A DNA stretch of 64,000 nucleotides from Hermatobates lingyangjiaoensis (GCA_026182355.1 JAPFBL010000103.1:1922001-1986000); one strand, 5' to 3'. Positions 36,001 through 45,781 are shown, counted from the stretch's first letter. The notes: generated by a model from the sequence alone, not told the origin. Made by a program: numbers and translations.

Positions 36001-37092
36001 AGTTGGCTAATTTGAGAATGTTTGGATTATTTCCAGAATCCCATTCACTGGGTGGTTGCAATTGTTTAAAGGGATTTACAAACAAAGTGTGATTGCTTCT
36101 TCATTAAAACTAATATATTGAAATATAACAATTAATATTAAAGTATTATATACTGCTAACAGTATATTTCAATAAATTGAATTAATATTTCTTGAGATCT
36201 TAGTACCAAGTCATTATAACATAAATCAGTCTTGCCAGGTTCGTCGGTAGTTATGTGCTTATCAATGTCTGTCCTCAAGAGCAAAGAAAGGTCAGAAATT
36301 AGTCAAGCACATCTTAAAGCGAACGATATAAGACAGTTATAATATATTTTTTTTTAATAAAACTTGATATTTTTAATTTTGAAAATGAACACTTGAATCT
36401 GTTATCTAAAATAATGAAATAGCGTTAATGTTGGATTTATTTAAGTATAGAACAATTAAAATGTAATCCTAGAGATTTTAATATGATTTAACTAATTTTA
36501 TATTAACTATTTTAAAGAATACTAAAGAAGCATTGTTGTTTTTTATAAATCAATAAAAGGTGGTTAAAATGCCCTATAACGACTCACCTCGTATTGTTTA
36601 TTATTTGTTGGTTATAATAGTGTAAGGGAAGGGGGCTGTCAGAGCTTGTTTTATCACCGTTTATCATTTCTTTGTATGTTTTCCACTTCCCCCTTTCTGT
36701 ACATGAATATAATAATATCGCCCAATTTCTTTATTCACTGAATCTCTCTCTTTTTGTTTTATAAATATATTTTCGGACTAAAATATTTTTATTTCACGGG
36801 TTTGCTGTAGAATTTTGTTTTATATGTGTTAATGTAATGCTGTACGTATACCGATCTTACTTATCCTTCTTTTTTCGTTTTTTTTTTTTGTGTGCTGTAA
36901 ATAGAGTGAAATTAGAATTATTCAGTGAGTTAGTTAGCGGTGTTTTACTTTTGCGTCAGTCCAGTGTTGTTATAATGTTACCATGGTGGTGTGCAGGAGG
37001 CGAGCAATCCCCCGAAGAGCGGGCTCCAGCTGAAGGCGATGGACACTCAGCGAAAGCCGCAGTCCTGGTTCTCCAAGTGCTCCCTGCTCTGA
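17002..37092 (+). CDS. RAB8: RAB8-type small GTPase, complete, four coding exons
   Basis: Rab8 recruits effectors to exocytic vesicles and the ciliary base when GTP-bound. Joined exons give 208 residues (Rab8 is normally about 207). Visible motifs: P-loop GDSGVGKT (15-22), switch I with TFISTIGIDFK (36-46), WDTAGQE (62-68), [11 protein letters not shown] (79-89), NKCE (121-124), ETSAK (149-153), and CSLL (205-208) for single geranylgeranylation. Thr72 and Ser111, known phosphosites of mammalian Rab8A, are conserved. The start MAKTYDYLF is the family start, so the in-frame GTG just before it is not used. Exon joins are phase 1, 0, 0 with GT/AG borders. Oddity: Glu124 replaces the almost invariant Asp of NKxD. 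Rab10 and Rab13 are less similar, since they lack the TYDYLF start. Rab8 orthologue is the best call; a divergent Rab8 paralogue remains possible. Confidence 0.93.
17622..17887 (+). CDS. RAB8: RAB8 coding exon 2
   Basis: Acceptor TTGTAG, donor GACAG/GTATTT. Completes Gly42 and runs to Gln130: switch II, G3 and the NKCE motif. Intron 1 is only 496 bases. Confidence 0.93.
17888..20659 (+). other. RAB8: RAB8 intron 2
   Basis: 2.8 kb without exons. It holds two decayed Penelope-like fragments (about 18860-18925 with GCCAACGTTTCGCC, and 20200-20290) and otherwise plain AT-rich sequence. Confidence 0.6.
20200..20290 (-). repeat. decayed B-family Penelope-like fragment
   Basis: Minus strand reads CATGAAGATGG...CCCGAAAATTTGAG followed by TTGTAAGTGTGTTTC. 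It is the same layout as the copy at 1375-1465, with a damaged CUGANGA box. Confidence 0.45.
20660..20800 (+). CDS. RAB8: RAB8 coding exon 3
   Basis: 47 codons in phase 0 (Val131-Leu177), acceptor TTGAAG, donor CTT/GTAAGT. Contains the G5 motif METSAK and the last GTPase helix LARDIKAK. Confidence 0.93.
23398..23422. repeat. (TA)n run flanking foldback
   Basis: TA dinucleotides just left of the foldback 23430-23690; a second run (23689-23706) lies on its right. Confidence 0.9.
23499..23534 (-). ncRNA. hammerhead-like module, intact core (D family, left arm)
   Basis: CUGAUGA at 23524-23530 (minus), extra C, GAAC/GUUC with AACA loop, GAA, AUAU, U at 23503. Confidence 0.5.
23597..23632 (+). 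ncRNA. hammerhead-like module, intact core (D family, right arm)
   Basis: CUGAUGA 23601-23607, extra C, GAAC/GUUC, GAA 23621-23623, AUAU, U at 23628; GTAAGT follows at 23636. Confidence 0.5.
23736..23786 (+). ncRNA. hammerhead-like module, intact core (F family)
   Basis: CUGAAGA 23743-23749, extra U, stem II GGUUG/CAACC with loop GAGA, GAA, self-complementary ACAUGU, then C at 23774. Stem I: 2 bp next to the core, then CTAA/TTAG after a small internal loop. This is the best-paired copy in the window. Confidence 0.6.
23797..23960 (+). pseudogene. Penelope-like ORF N-terminal fragment
   Basis: About 54 codons from [13 protein letters not shown] through [14 protein letters not shown] to [11 protein letters not shown], then the frame dissolves in a (TA)n run. 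The charged helix followed by a Cys-x(5)-LLP motif resembles the N-terminal region of Penelope-like ORFs. The RT and GIY-YIG domains are absent here. The similarity is from memory and short, so the call is moderate. Confidence 0.45.
24700..25840. repeat. 1.1 kb imperfect inverted repeat
   Basis: Arm 24720-25140 is mirrored by 25400-25830. Matching pairs include TTATCATCGTATTC with TTATCACCGTGTGC, CAGCAATTATAGTAG with CAGCAGTTATAGTAG, GAAAAGATTTTTG with GAAAAGATTTTTA, and CCACAAATTGAAATTTTTAG with CCACAAATTGACATTTTTAG. The centre is about 25140-25400. No hammerhead-like module, terminal motif or target duplication was found. One frame in both arms reads a similar peptide (LHVI-x-V-x(2)-EKIF-x-ELL), so the arms may derive from coding sequence. 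Element type unknown. Confidence 0.7.
25853..26045 (+). mobile_element. Helitron 5' end
   Basis: Starts A/TCTATATAAATAAAA as animal Helitrons do. It matches the minus-strand 5' end of the Helitron at 47223-48595 (GGTTTTGT/GATTTTGT block, TGACTCATTTCAAGTTTT, CTTCACAGA-x-GTTT, CAGGTGTGGCAAG, TTAGTTGATTTT). It is cut short by a (TA)n run at 26053-26093. Confidence 0.6.
26053..26093. repeat. (TA)n run
   Basis: Pure TA dinucleotides. Confidence 0.9.
27408..27668. mobile_element. old foldback, probably Penelope-like
   Basis: Left arm (GATGAATAAA...TATGTGGTCATTCACAGGCT) and right arm (AGCCTCAGGATGACCACATA...TTTATTCACCTTCATC) mirror each other at about 80%. The right arm keeps GGATGACCACA...CTGAAATAT, similar to the decayed module at 44955. 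Confidence 0.5.
29500..29725. mobile_element. decayed Penelope-like foldback
   Basis: Minus strand near 29550-29575 reads GACGACGAACAACCG; + strand 29675-29705 reads CTTCTGATGACGATCGACCATGGTCGATATTAC, i.e. CUGAUGA with a stem, but GAAA changed to GATA. The flanks mirror only loosely. Confidence 0.4.
29982..30012. repeat. poly(T) tract
   Basis: About 31 consecutive T. Confidence 0.9.
31338..31800. mobile_element. Penelope-like foldback (G family)
   Basis: Arms about 31338-31545 and 31585-31795 are inverted copies: GGTCATAAAAATTCAA with TTGAATTTTTATGACC, CTATAGAA/TTCTATGGATGTAT with the reverse, TTGTTTGGT with ACCAAACAA. The + module at 31697-31730 has stem II GCCAA/TTGGC, GAA and ACGU-C, but the first box is CCUUGAAAA rather than CUGANGA. 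The left arm contains a 13-G tract at 31352-31364. Confidence 0.6.
32930..33010 (-). repeat. H-family fragment
   Basis: Matches the left arm of the next foldback (GACTAAGATCTTTCAAC), but the segment holding CUGACGA is deleted. Followed by (TA)n at 33014-33036. Confidence 0.5.
33111..33153 (-). ncRNA. hammerhead-like module, intact core (H family, left arm)
   Basis: CUGACGA (33143-33149, minus), extra A, stem II GACCG/CGGUU (G-U closing) with 7-nt loop, GAA, self-complementary AGAUCU, then U. Stem I GACT/AGTC, 4 bp. Confidence 0.55.
33224..33266 (+). ncRNA. hammerhead-like module, intact core (H family, right arm)
   Basis: As the left arm, but stem II is GACUG/CGGUU, so a C-to-U change converts a C-G to a U-G pair and keeps the stem. 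Stem I GACT/AGTC. Confidence 0.55.
33318..33480. mobile_element. Penelope-like B-family element, unequal foldback
   Basis: The left part (minus) has a full module. The right part keeps only GGAACCGAAAATTAGAGACCGTAAGTG at 33450-33476, so the right arm is truncated within stem II. Confidence 0.6.
33374..33407 (-). ncRNA. hammerhead-like module, intact core (B family)
   Basis: CUGAAGA (33397-33403, minus), extra C, GGUU/AACC, GAA, AAUU, A. Stem I TCTC/GAGA, 4 bp. Confidence 0.5.
33490..35020. other. intronic AT-rich sequence, nothing recognised
   Basis: No repeat unit or exon seen. AACTAGACGACCC at 34650 looks like a reversed Helitron 3' end, but no matching element accompanies it. Confidence 0.3.
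35030..35358. mobile_element. hAT-type MITE with perfect 8-bp target duplication
   Basis: Element 35038-35350 begins CAGGGGTTCTCA and ends TGAGAACCCCTG (12-bp perfect inverted ends). Flanking duplication CCTTAGAA lies at 35030-35037 and 35351-35358. 313 bases, no coding capacity. The CAGGGG ends and 8-bp duplication are diagnostic for hAT. It lies in RAB8 intron 3. Confidence 0.9.
36997..37092 (+). CDS. RAB8: RAB8 last coding exon
   Basis: Acceptor GGTGTGCAG. 31 codons plus [12 protein letters not shown], then [14 protein letters not shown]. This is the hypervariable tail, noticeably GC-richer than its surroundings, with the C-terminal prenylated Cys (residue 205). A longer open frame overlaps it in another reading frame and is a shadow. 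Confidence 0.92.
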   Translation, partial: EASNPPKSGLQLKAMDTQRKPQSWFSKCSLL

Positions 37093-37360
37093 CCTTTCCT
37101 CACTCCGGCCTCGCCCTCCATCACTCCTCCCTGTCTCTGTCACAACTCTCCCATCTGTACATTATTTATTCTCTTTTGTTAACATTGTACTTTCTTTGTT
37201 ACTATATATATGTGATTTGAATTTTTTAAAAAAAAAATATCTAGTGTATATTTATGTAAATTATTATGCCACCCATGACAGTTAAAAAAAATTGTAAATA
37301 CAATTTGCTGTGTCAGCGTAAGGTGAGAACAATAAATTCATTAGTGGCTTTTAAAAGTCA
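37093..37360 (+). promoter_or_regulatory. RAB8 3' UTR with candidate poly(A) signal
   Basis: AATAAA at 37331-37336 is the first canonical hexamer after the stop, 240 bases downstream. Whether it is the used site cannot be read from sequence; later AATAAA words also exist. Confidence 0.35.
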
Positions 37361-40300
37361 TATTTATTTCTCTGTGGAAGTGCATTTGATTCTTCTGGTT
37401 TAATCTGTTAAAGGAGATTTTTTATTTTTTTTTTTTTTTTTTGACATGGAAACGTTTCAGAATTGTAAATCAGGGAAATTTTTATAATGCGAAAACTAAA
37501 GCCGTCTTCGTAATAGCAATTAACTTGCTATAATATTACTATTGTTAGAATTTAACCTACCTTGACCAACCCCAGGATTAAATAATGAACTGATATTTTC
37601 TTAAAGTCATTTGTTTGATACGCATGGAATTTTATAATTGTATACTTGTAATCAAGCAGTTCACTGCAGTAATTCTTAAACAACTTACTGAGAAGAGTCC
37701 TTCGAAGTATTCATAACCATCGTTTACTAGATTATGTTCATAGATCCACGAAACAAACGAGAGTTTAATGGAAACATAGATTAGGTTAATTATGATGAGT
37801 TCTGATTAAATATGTTTAGTGTGCTCGGTGGCGTGCAGCTATATATCTGGTGGTTTTTGGGAGAAATTATTAATTTTAATGAAATGCAATTATAAGAAAG
37901 GGCAACAAAAAGAAACAGTTATCGATTTTAATCGATGTTGCAAAGCATGAATTAAACCATTTTCCCCATCAGCGTAATATTAATTACAGTTTCAAAAATA
38001 ACCTCTTGCTTATTAATGAAAATAAAATTATAATATGTATATATGTTGATTTCTTATTAATAATTTTGCCCGTTTTTGTTTTCATTTTATTGTTCCTTCG
38101 TATCGTTTCTTACTGATATGATAGATTTATTTGTTCATTTTTTTTATTCTTGAAGTGCACTTCTGATTTCGTTTTATCGATGAAAAACTATTTGTTTCCT
38201 TTGTCCTTCCTTTGCTGTCCTTTGGTCACTTTTTTTCTTTAAATTATGATTGATTATTTCTTTTACTTTTCACTGGTTTCACGATAAGCTTGACGATACT
38301 GAGTGACACTTTTTGATAGTGTCATATGTAAACCCTTTCTCATCTTCACCGTTGTGTGTTTTTTTTTCTTCTTTTCTTCGGAAGATAGCGTGAAACAAAA
38401 ACGATCAAGGACTGAGAGTGTTTGTTTTGCTGTGTTTTTCAGTGCAAAACACTTACTGTGATATATTCAATAACAGGTCGTCATTAGGAGAAGACTTTCT
38501 GGGACAGATCTATTTAGTCTGACACATTGAAGAAGATATGTTGATTCCTTGATGATGAACTCATATTCAAGATGTTCATCGTAGTAAGTGTTGTGTTCTG
38601 TGTAATTTTCAGTTTTATTTCGCCTAGTTGGACCTCCAGGTGCTATTTTGAAATCATTCATTTGATAACTGTTTGTTTGGGTGAGATGATAGTCAGTTCA
38701 GGATACAAATTCTATATTAAATTGATCTAAAGTTTCTTAAAACAGTTGTGTATGTAATATATATTAAGAGCAGAACACAAACACTAATGAAAACAAAACT
38801 GCGATTCGTATATAAGGAATCAGCCATTCCTACGGTGTGGGTTGACTCCAAAACATTATCCCATTAGTGCTGAAGTTTTAAAAGTACTAATTTATTTCCT
38901 TGTGTTGTTCTCCCTCCCTCCCTCGGCACCTCTGCACTCCTCTGAGTGTATCCTTTTACATTATTTGAACTAATTGTATTGTAAAATTTAGATTATTTTT
39001 CAATCGAACTCAATGTTTATTTCAAAGTTATGAACCTATTTTGATGTGAAATGAAAGTTTTTTTTTTTATTTTTCTTGCTATCATCGTCGCTATGCTGCG
39101 ATGAAACATAGGGCCTGTGATATGTATGGAATTTAATTTAATTATTAGTAAATTAAATTACTGGAAGGTATTAATGAAAAAGTACTCGGAAGTTCTTGAT
39201 GCAAAAAAATTGTTCGCGAGTTACGTGAGATAAAAAATTGTTCTCACTTAACCAGTGAATAAATTTTTCAATTTATCACTTTATAAATTATTCAATATTA
39301 TTTCAATTATTCAATAATCATAAATTATATGGCAATAACAAAGTGAATCGAAGTTCTCAAACTGAATTAAATATTCTCCAACGTTTAGTAAGAAAAAAAA
39401 GAGGTACTACTACTAGTTTTTCGTATATTTCTGTTTAAATCTTGAAAAGCAATAATTTTGGTAAAAATCTTATCATAATTTAAGAAAGTTATATCAGTTA
39501 CTTACTTATAAAAAATATTTTAGCAATATTATTTGTGTAGAATCTTCAATTTTAAAGTTAATTTCAACAACCATAATATAAATTCAAGATTGCCTTGTAT
39601 GTTTCCATTTTAGTATATTTTATTTAAAAATGAAATTTTCAAAAAATAACTAGGATCTTCAATTGCACTATACTTTTTTTTTATTTTTTTTTTATTGTCT
39701 GGGGATATGTTATGTTGCTTTTTCCATACATTTTATCTATATTATGTTAAAAAAAAATGTATAATTATTTTTGTGAGTTATTGATGCATGTTCTAAACCA
39801 AGCTTGTTCCTTATTGAAGCTTATTTTTTGGTTGCTCTTTGCTTGCCCAATTGTTAAAAAATATTACTGATCATTTACACTACATAAAGCTGAAAACTGT
39901 TTTTTTTTTAAATTAGCCATTTGTTTTTAATGGTATTCTGCACATATATTTGTAAAGAAGTGATTCTTACTGATAGGAATAATAATAATTGTAAAGTAAT
40001 ATATTGAAAATGATTAGAGAAGCTGGTTGGTCTTATTAGAAGTCAACTGAAAGACAACATTCTTCTTTTTTAAAATCCCTGCCATTTAACTTAGAATTTT
40101 ATCCTGTAGCGTTTCCGTCGTTGGTGCTGGGTATATTATCATTGCCCTGTTTTTATAAATCGGGTATTCTTTTAACCATCTTTAATACAAATATAATTTT
40201 CTTTCAGTTTGATGTTTTTTGCAGATCTGGTAAGTTTTTATTCTTTAGGTTTGTTGTCTTTTTATGTTCTTTAAATAATGCATGTTATAACAGTATTTAT

Positions 40301-41110
40301 TCGATTTGGTAGGAAATCAAAATTGTGACTTTAATCTTCATGCAATAGCTCTTTTTTTTTTATAATAAATAATTGTTTTGTATTGAGTGTGTTTCAAACC
40401 CAAAATTTGGTTGTCAAACTACTTCTGAAATGGACAAATTACATTTTAAGGTGAGTTAAAAACTTTTCCTCCCTGATATCCTGCTGGTTGGTTTTCTCCT
40501 TGGGGTGAAGGATTTGTCGATTGCCACCCTTTTATTAGTTATGGAAGAGCAATAGTAGCAGTTTAATGAATATCGGTAGTCACATATATTGCTTGTATGT
40601 TTCACTTTATTTTAGTAGGGTTTTTTAAGGAGCGCGTAACATCGAATAGAATTGAGATGTGACATGCACAACATTTTTTGCTCTCTCACATGAATAGTTT
40701 AGAATCTTCCCAAGATTTTAATCATCGGTGTTAAGGACAAGTGCCCGGCCACTAGAACATACCTGACATTCTGATTTTCCGGAAAAGATTTCATTTATCA
40801 CAAAAAATAGACTATAACATACATAGCAATATCGGAAACAAAGAAAGTAAATCTTGCATTGTAAAATCAGGTGTGTTTTATTGTTACATTTGTATCTATA
40901 AATATTTTAGTTTCGTTTCTGAGTAGCGCTTCCTTTAGACTTATTTTATTCAATATGTTACACTAAGCCTAAGGTGATTCGTGATGAATCGAAAGTGTCA
41001 TGACGCACATAGTATCAGTCATCTCAGGATTGTTCCATCATAGCTGATGGAAGGTGAAAGTCATATGTAGAGGTTATGAAAAAGTTAATGTTAAATATCG
41101 CGTTCTATTC
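37361..41110. other. Intergenic AT-rich stretch
   Basis: No gene seen. A decayed Penelope-like module is visible at about 38445-38500 (minus: CTAATGACGACC...GAATATAT). Several T-rich tracts (37421-37441, 39059-39069). Confidence 0.35.
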
Positions 41111-41194
41111 AACAGTATATATATATAAAAATTTCACATAAACACGTGAAATAACAATCAATGATCAAACCACAATAAGAAATGGGAAAACAAG

Positions 41195-41236
41195 ACTAAG
41201 ATCTTTCAACCGTAACAAGCGGTATTCGTCAGAGTC
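41195..41236 (-). ncRNA. hammerhead-like module (H family, left arm)
   Basis: CUGACGA at 41226-41232 (minus). Stem II has one changed base (AUACCG), leaving ACCG/CGGU. GAA and AGAUCU-U intact, stem I GACT/AGTC. Confidence 0.5.
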
Positions 41237-41259
41237 AAAAACCCAACAGTTGGGTTTTT

Positions 41260-41302
41260 GACTCTGACGAAGACCGCTTGTTACGGTTGAAAGATCTTAG
41301 TC
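41260..41302 (+). ncRNA. hammerhead-like module, intact core (H family, right arm)
   Basis: CUGACGA 41264-41270, extra A, GACCG/CGGUU, GAA 41289-41291, AGAUCU, U at 41298; stem I GACT/AGTC. Confidence 0.55.
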
Positions 41303-41349
41303 TTGTTTTCCCATTTCTTATTGTGGTTTGATCATTGATATATATATAG

Positions 41350-43090
41350 GGTGTGGCATAAGTAACTTTTTTTTTTAAATTTTTTAATCTATACATGTAC
41401 ATTTTCTTTAAATAATTACTAATTATTTTTTTCAGATATTTTATAACACCATGGACTATATTTTTTTTTTTGTGCTCTACTGAAAGATAAAGTTAACTAT
41501 CTTAAGCCGAAAATAATTCCAGAATTAAGGAAATCTATTTTAGGTAAATTGTAAAAGGTATTTGTAACTGTCATTCATAGAGTTGAAATTGTATTAAACA
41601 TGAAGGGGAACATTTTATACTTCTGAACTAAATTTCTAAAATCCAGTTTTTGAATATTTCTTTTTTTTTTTCTTAAATTGGGTTATATTTCATTTTTATT
41701 GAACAATTTTAATACCAAATAACCGTCATGTTAATTTTGTTGACATCCTAAATAAATCTATTTACTCTGGAAAACATTCATGTTTAAAAAAATAAAGGAT
41801 AATCGAAAAAGGTTCTAATTTTGTTTTACTGGAACAAAAGGGCGTTACTTGTGCTGCACCCTGTATTTCAAAACGTTTTATATTTGCCACAGGTAAATTT
41901 TGAAACTGGGCATTCTATAGAATGCCTAAAACTAGCTAGTAATGTATGAAATAATTTATATTTCGCACATCTTCTAGGTATTTTATAATGCCAAGTAAGA
42001 AACCGGCAAAGTATACATTTCCGATTCGTTTCAACCGTAACGTGGTAAGACACGTGATTTGTTGTCGGTTGCACTTTGCGGTTTGTACAGACGTGTCAAT
42101 GTCAAAATATGCAACTTACTTGAATTAGTTAAAAAAAAAAACAACTTTTTTGTTACTGTGCTGTATGAAAATGGAGAAGCAACTTGTAGTATTAGAATTG
42201 GAGTCATGGTTTATAAACATGAAACAACTATTTGACAATGAACTGTGTAAAATGAGAGTTAACGCTGCAAAAATAGTATTTTCTTAACGGAAACTTACTT
42301 ACATACGTACATCATTTATAAATGATGTACGAAAAGCGAAAATGTCAGCTGCAATTGCTCAGTTCAGTGGCAGCTGTCAAGGATTTGTCAAATGTATGTT
42401 TAAAACGAAGTGCTAAAATATGAAATATCTGTGTGAAAAATATAATGAAATGTAATTCAAATGTACCATGTTGCTAGAAGAAGTAGCATTAATTTCTTAT
42501 TTTTTATATGAAAATGTTTCCCTTAATAAGAATGGCATATATTATGTTTTTAAAACTTTCATTTTTCTTTACGCTTTTTTAAAATATTTTTTAATACCAC
42601 TCTCATAACTTTTTCAATTTTTTTTTTTTTTTGAGAAATGCATATCTACATGATAACCTTATCAGGACGATTGTTTTCATACCTAAATAGCATTTGTCAT
42701 TCCATAGAGAATGCCTAGAGAAAGTGTGTACTTCTCATATTTCATACTTTGTCTAAAAACACCCGGCATTGTATACAACGCCTAGGCATTCTATAGAATG
42801 CCTTCGTTTCATACTGCCGGTAACATATACATTTGGATAAAAAATTCAAATTTTTATATATATTAAGAAATGATTGATGAGGACTATTTTTTTCCTGATG
42901 GCGTCCTAATGACGATGAGAGTAAAAAAATAAAAGTGAGTTGTCTCAGTTTAGAGATATATGTCAACCGTCTTCATCAGGATATGTTGGTGTATGAGGTA
43001 AAATTTTGTAAATTTTTTATTGTTTACTTGAATGTTCTTCTATTTGATTACCATTACGAATCGTTTCATTTTGTTGATATATAAATCAAT
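41350..43090. other. Intergenic, nothing recognised
   Basis: The word ATTCTATAGAATGCCT recurs at about 41911-41927, 42702-42716 and 42790-42803, a minor internal repeat. No gene. Confidence 0.35.
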
Positions 43091-43099
43091 ATAACAATT

Positions 43100-43290
43100 A
43101 AAAGAGAGTGACAATAAAAAAGACTTACATGAATAATTGTACCTTATCGTTATCAAGAACTGAAGAAGAGTTCTGCTCGGCTGGCAACCAGGAAGTTGCT
43201 CTTTGCCAGCCGAGTAGAAATATTCTTCTTCTTCAACTCCTGATGACGAACGACATGGTCGAAATATTGGAAGTGAAGTGCGTTTTGTTG
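43100..43290. mobile_element. Penelope-like foldback, uneven (K family)
   Basis: The centre near 43190 pairs CTCGGCTGGCAACC-type sequence with GCTCTTTGCCAGCCGAG. The outer right part carries the module. The left arm shows only partial similarity. Confidence 0.45.
43236..43285 (+). ncRNA. hammerhead-like module (K family)
   Basis: CUGAUGA 43240-43246, then CGAACGACAUGGUC with a 3-4 bp stem (GAC/GUC), GAA, AUAU, U at 43268. Stem II is weak. Confidence 0.4.
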
Positions 43291-43869
43291 TTTTTTCGGC
43301 ATATTATTTTCTTTTAATCGTTGGATAAGTTGTCTTAATGTTTTGAATTTTTGCATATACAGACTATAATAATTGGAAAATTAATCCAAAATAGACAATA
43401 AAAGTTCTCAAAAATAAACTAAATTAAGGCACATTCGTTTCATTTTTTTTTTTTTTTTTCTTGCCACGATCTGGAGGAAGAGAAGAGGTTAACTAAACAT
43501 TTACATTACAAAGGAATTTCTACGGTTGATAATCAACACTGCAGCCACTGATTTTTGATTTATTAAAGTTTGTTTTTTATTTTAAATTTTTCAGGGTATT
43601 TTTTTGCGTTCATCTCTTCCCTTTTTTCTGTATTCTTAATTATATCTTTTAAAACTACCTTTTTTTTCTGATTGGTTGCGTTTCTGCCTGCATTGTGTTG
43701 TCAACCGTCGTTCTACCGGCTTGTATCTTCGCTCTTTCTGTCTCCTGTTGAAGGAAAATTTTAGACTGTAAGTGTGTCAGCCTATTGCGTTTGCTGTTTA
43801 GTTTATTTTTGAGAACTGTACAAAAATACATACTACTATATTTACAAATACATAACTATACATGTATAC

Positions 43870-43990
43870 TAGGTTCACAGGAGGAACACATAAAAGAGAA
43901 CACAGAAACTCACTTCTGTATTTCTATTGTCTCGTTATCAGGATGATAGTAGTGAGTTTCTGTGTGTTTTTCTGTTAATGTAGTTTATTT
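43870..43990. mobile_element. short foldback with decayed module
   Basis: CACAGAAACTCACT at 43902-43915 mirrors AGTGAGTTTCTGTG at 43950-43963. Minus module reads CTGATAA...GAAATACAG, i.e. G8 changed to A. Confidence 0.45.
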
Positions 43991-44139
43991 AGTTCGTAGA
44001 AATGTTTAGAATAGTTTCATTTATGGGTAACTTTATATATATAACAAATTCAATAATATATCAACCGCTTGATAGAAGAGTTGTACTATATAATCGGGAT
44101 TCGGTCAATTTTTATTCACTTTGTTATATATATATATGT

Positions 44140-44296
44140 GTTTATACAAGGAGAAATATGAATTTTTATGAGGAGAAAAGAAGAGTGTATGGGGAAGATG
44201 CCTCTGAAAAAGGTTTTAATTGAAACCGAAACGTCGGCAACGAGTGTTTGAATCTCGAGCCTACAAAAATGACCTAATCCCGTTTACATAATACGC
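44140..44296 (+). mobile_element. A-family Penelope-like terminal repeat
   Basis: Module at 44203-44233: CTGAAAA, stem GGTTT/AAACC, GAA, ACGU, C. One change (CUGAAAA for CUGANGA) would be expected to abolish a hammerhead core. (TA)n on both sides. Confidence 0.5.
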
Positions 44297-44311
44297 ATAT
44301 ATATATATATA

Positions 44312-44456
44312 AATGATCAAACTACATAGTTGGGTTTTTGGCTCTGACTTAGACCGCTTGTTGTGGTTAAAATATCTTAGTCTTTTTTTCCCCCATTTCG
44401 TACTATCGTTTGTTCATGGATTGTTATTTGACGTGCTTATGTGAAATCTTGTTTTA
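44312..44456 (+). repeat. decayed H-family arm
   Basis: Reads GTTGGGTTTTTGG, CTCTGACTTAGACCGCTTGTTG, then AATATCTTAGTC and TCCCCCATTTCGTA. It is a diverged single arm. Confidence 0.5.
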
Positions 44457-44539
44457 TATATATATACTAATAATATATATGTAATATTATATATGCATAC
44501 TATATATGTATACTAAATTGAATAAACGGTCCACATGGA

Positions 44540-44790
44540 CTATAAAACTAAATTACACAAAGCACGACACAGAAAAAGGAATAAAAAGCACACTTATGAA
44601 TTCTCAATATTTCGAAATGTTCGTCATCAGGAGTAGACTAGAAGAGAGGACGAAGTGAGAGAGATCTCCCCTCGTCGTCCTCTTTTCTAGTCTACTCCTG
44701 ATGACGAACATCAGTTCGTAATATCGAGAATTCTTTAAGTGGCTTTGTAATTTCTTTTTCTGTGTCGTGTTTTGTGTAATTTAAAGTTAT
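44540..44790. mobile_element. Penelope-like foldback (D family)
   Basis: Left module intact (44606-44630, minus, shortened stem II GAA/UUC); right module (44698-44725) has GAAA changed to GTAA. Spacer GAGAGAGATCTCC. Tail GTGTCGTGTTTTGTGTAA, then TA-rich. Confidence 0.65.
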
Positions 44791-44849
44791 ATATGTATAT
44801 ATATATATGTATAATAATAATAAAACTGTCTAAAAGTGCAATAAATTAG

Positions 44850-45005
44850 GATCAGATAGAAGACAATAAGAACTCACTTCTGAATTTAACAGTTATCGTC
44901 TGGTTAAAAAGAGTGAAGACTCGAGTCTGTTTACTGCTTGTACTTTGCTCCTCTCCTGATGACCACAGATGTTTAAATATAGAACGCATTTTTCTTAGTG
45001 TTTTC
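44850..45005. mobile_element. decayed Penelope-like foldback (P family)
   Basis: AGAACTCACTTCTG at the left and a GACCACAGATG module with CTGATGA at the right (44958-44990). The GAAA box is lost. Confidence 0.4.
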
Positions 45006-45156
45006 TCTTATTATTTGTACAGATATTTTCAAATTTGAACATATCCTGAACTAGTTATTAAAAATTGATAATTATCTCCGGATACATAACATAGAAAGAT
45101 ACCATAGTCGACATTTTGAACGGTTATTATTCATAAATAGTGGAACGAAAAATCCT

Positions 45157-45163
<7 letters not shown>

Positions 45164-45211
<48 letters not shown>
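45164..45211. repeat. (TC)n microsatellite
   Basis: About 24 dinucleotides. Confidence 0.95.
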
Positions 45212-45216
<5 letters not shown>

Positions 45217-45424
45217 TCTTTTTATAGTCAACAACTTATAATTTGGATTATAGTTATTTGTTAATTTATGTTTATATACATATATGTAATCTTTACATAA
45301 GTATTTATCTAGAAGTGAAACAAAATAAAATTTATCAGGATTCGGTCAATTACTGATATATATTATAATATATATATATATATAATATACATTTTCGATG
45401 AAAATACAATCCGAAATACAAATA

Positions 45425-45560
45425 CAGTTCAATTTACATAAAGAAACATAGACAAATTAAAAGCAAACACTTACAGTCTCTAATTTTTGGTTGAACCGTC
45501 TTCAGGAGAGATAAGAGAGGGAAACCAAGCGCACTGGTACAGAGACGGTTGGGTCTCCAA
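45425..45560 (-). mobile_element. B-family Penelope-like single arm
   Basis: Minus module CUGAAGACGGUUCAACC, then AAAAAUUA: the G of GAAA is A here. Shares GAGATAAGAGAGGGAAACC with 33400-33440. Confidence 0.5.
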
Positions 45561-45584
45561 CCTCCAAATATATATATATATAAC

Positions 45585-45735
45585 ACTTTAACAAACAGTT
45601 GTGGTTTGCTTCTCACCGCCAGTACTTCGTACTCTTCTTCCTGATGACGATGGATGTCGAAATACCGAAGTGAGTTTCTGTAGTGACTTTGTCTGTTTCT
45701 TCTTCTTAACACCTATTTGTTAAAGTGTTTATTGT
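45585..45735 (+). mobile_element. R-family Penelope-like arm
   Basis: Module 45642-45668: CUGAUGACGAUGGAUGUCGAAAUACC, followed by GAAGTGAGTTTCTG. The self-complementary AUAU is broken to AUAC. (TA)n runs on both sides. Confidence 0.45.
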
Positions 45736-45781
45736 TCACACAGACCTTTCATTTTATTCGAAGTAATATATATATATATAT

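Larger units (their letters stand above)
20801..36996 (+). other. RAB8: RAB8 intron 3 (16.2 kb)
   Basis: Carries most of the foldback elements of the left half: 23430-23960, 24700-25840, 27408-27668, 29500-29725, 31338-31800, 33046-33480. It also holds a Helitron 5' end and a hAT MITE. Between these I see no extra exon. The joined protein needs none, since exon 3 connects in phase to the final exon. Confidence 0.6.
41127..41338. mobile_element. Penelope-like foldback (H family)
   Basis: Arms 41130-41248 and 41250-41338 mirror each other closely (ATGATCAAACCACAATAAG and reverse). The outer 28 bases of the left arm have no counterpart. Flanked by (TA)n at 41115-41127 and 41338-41347. Confidence 0.7.

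Noticed and set aside
36837..37220. 127-codon open frame over the RAB8 last exon
   Set aside because: It overlaps the last coding exon in another frame. The exon frame ends in the Rab tail CSLL with a proper acceptor, so the longer frame is a shadow.
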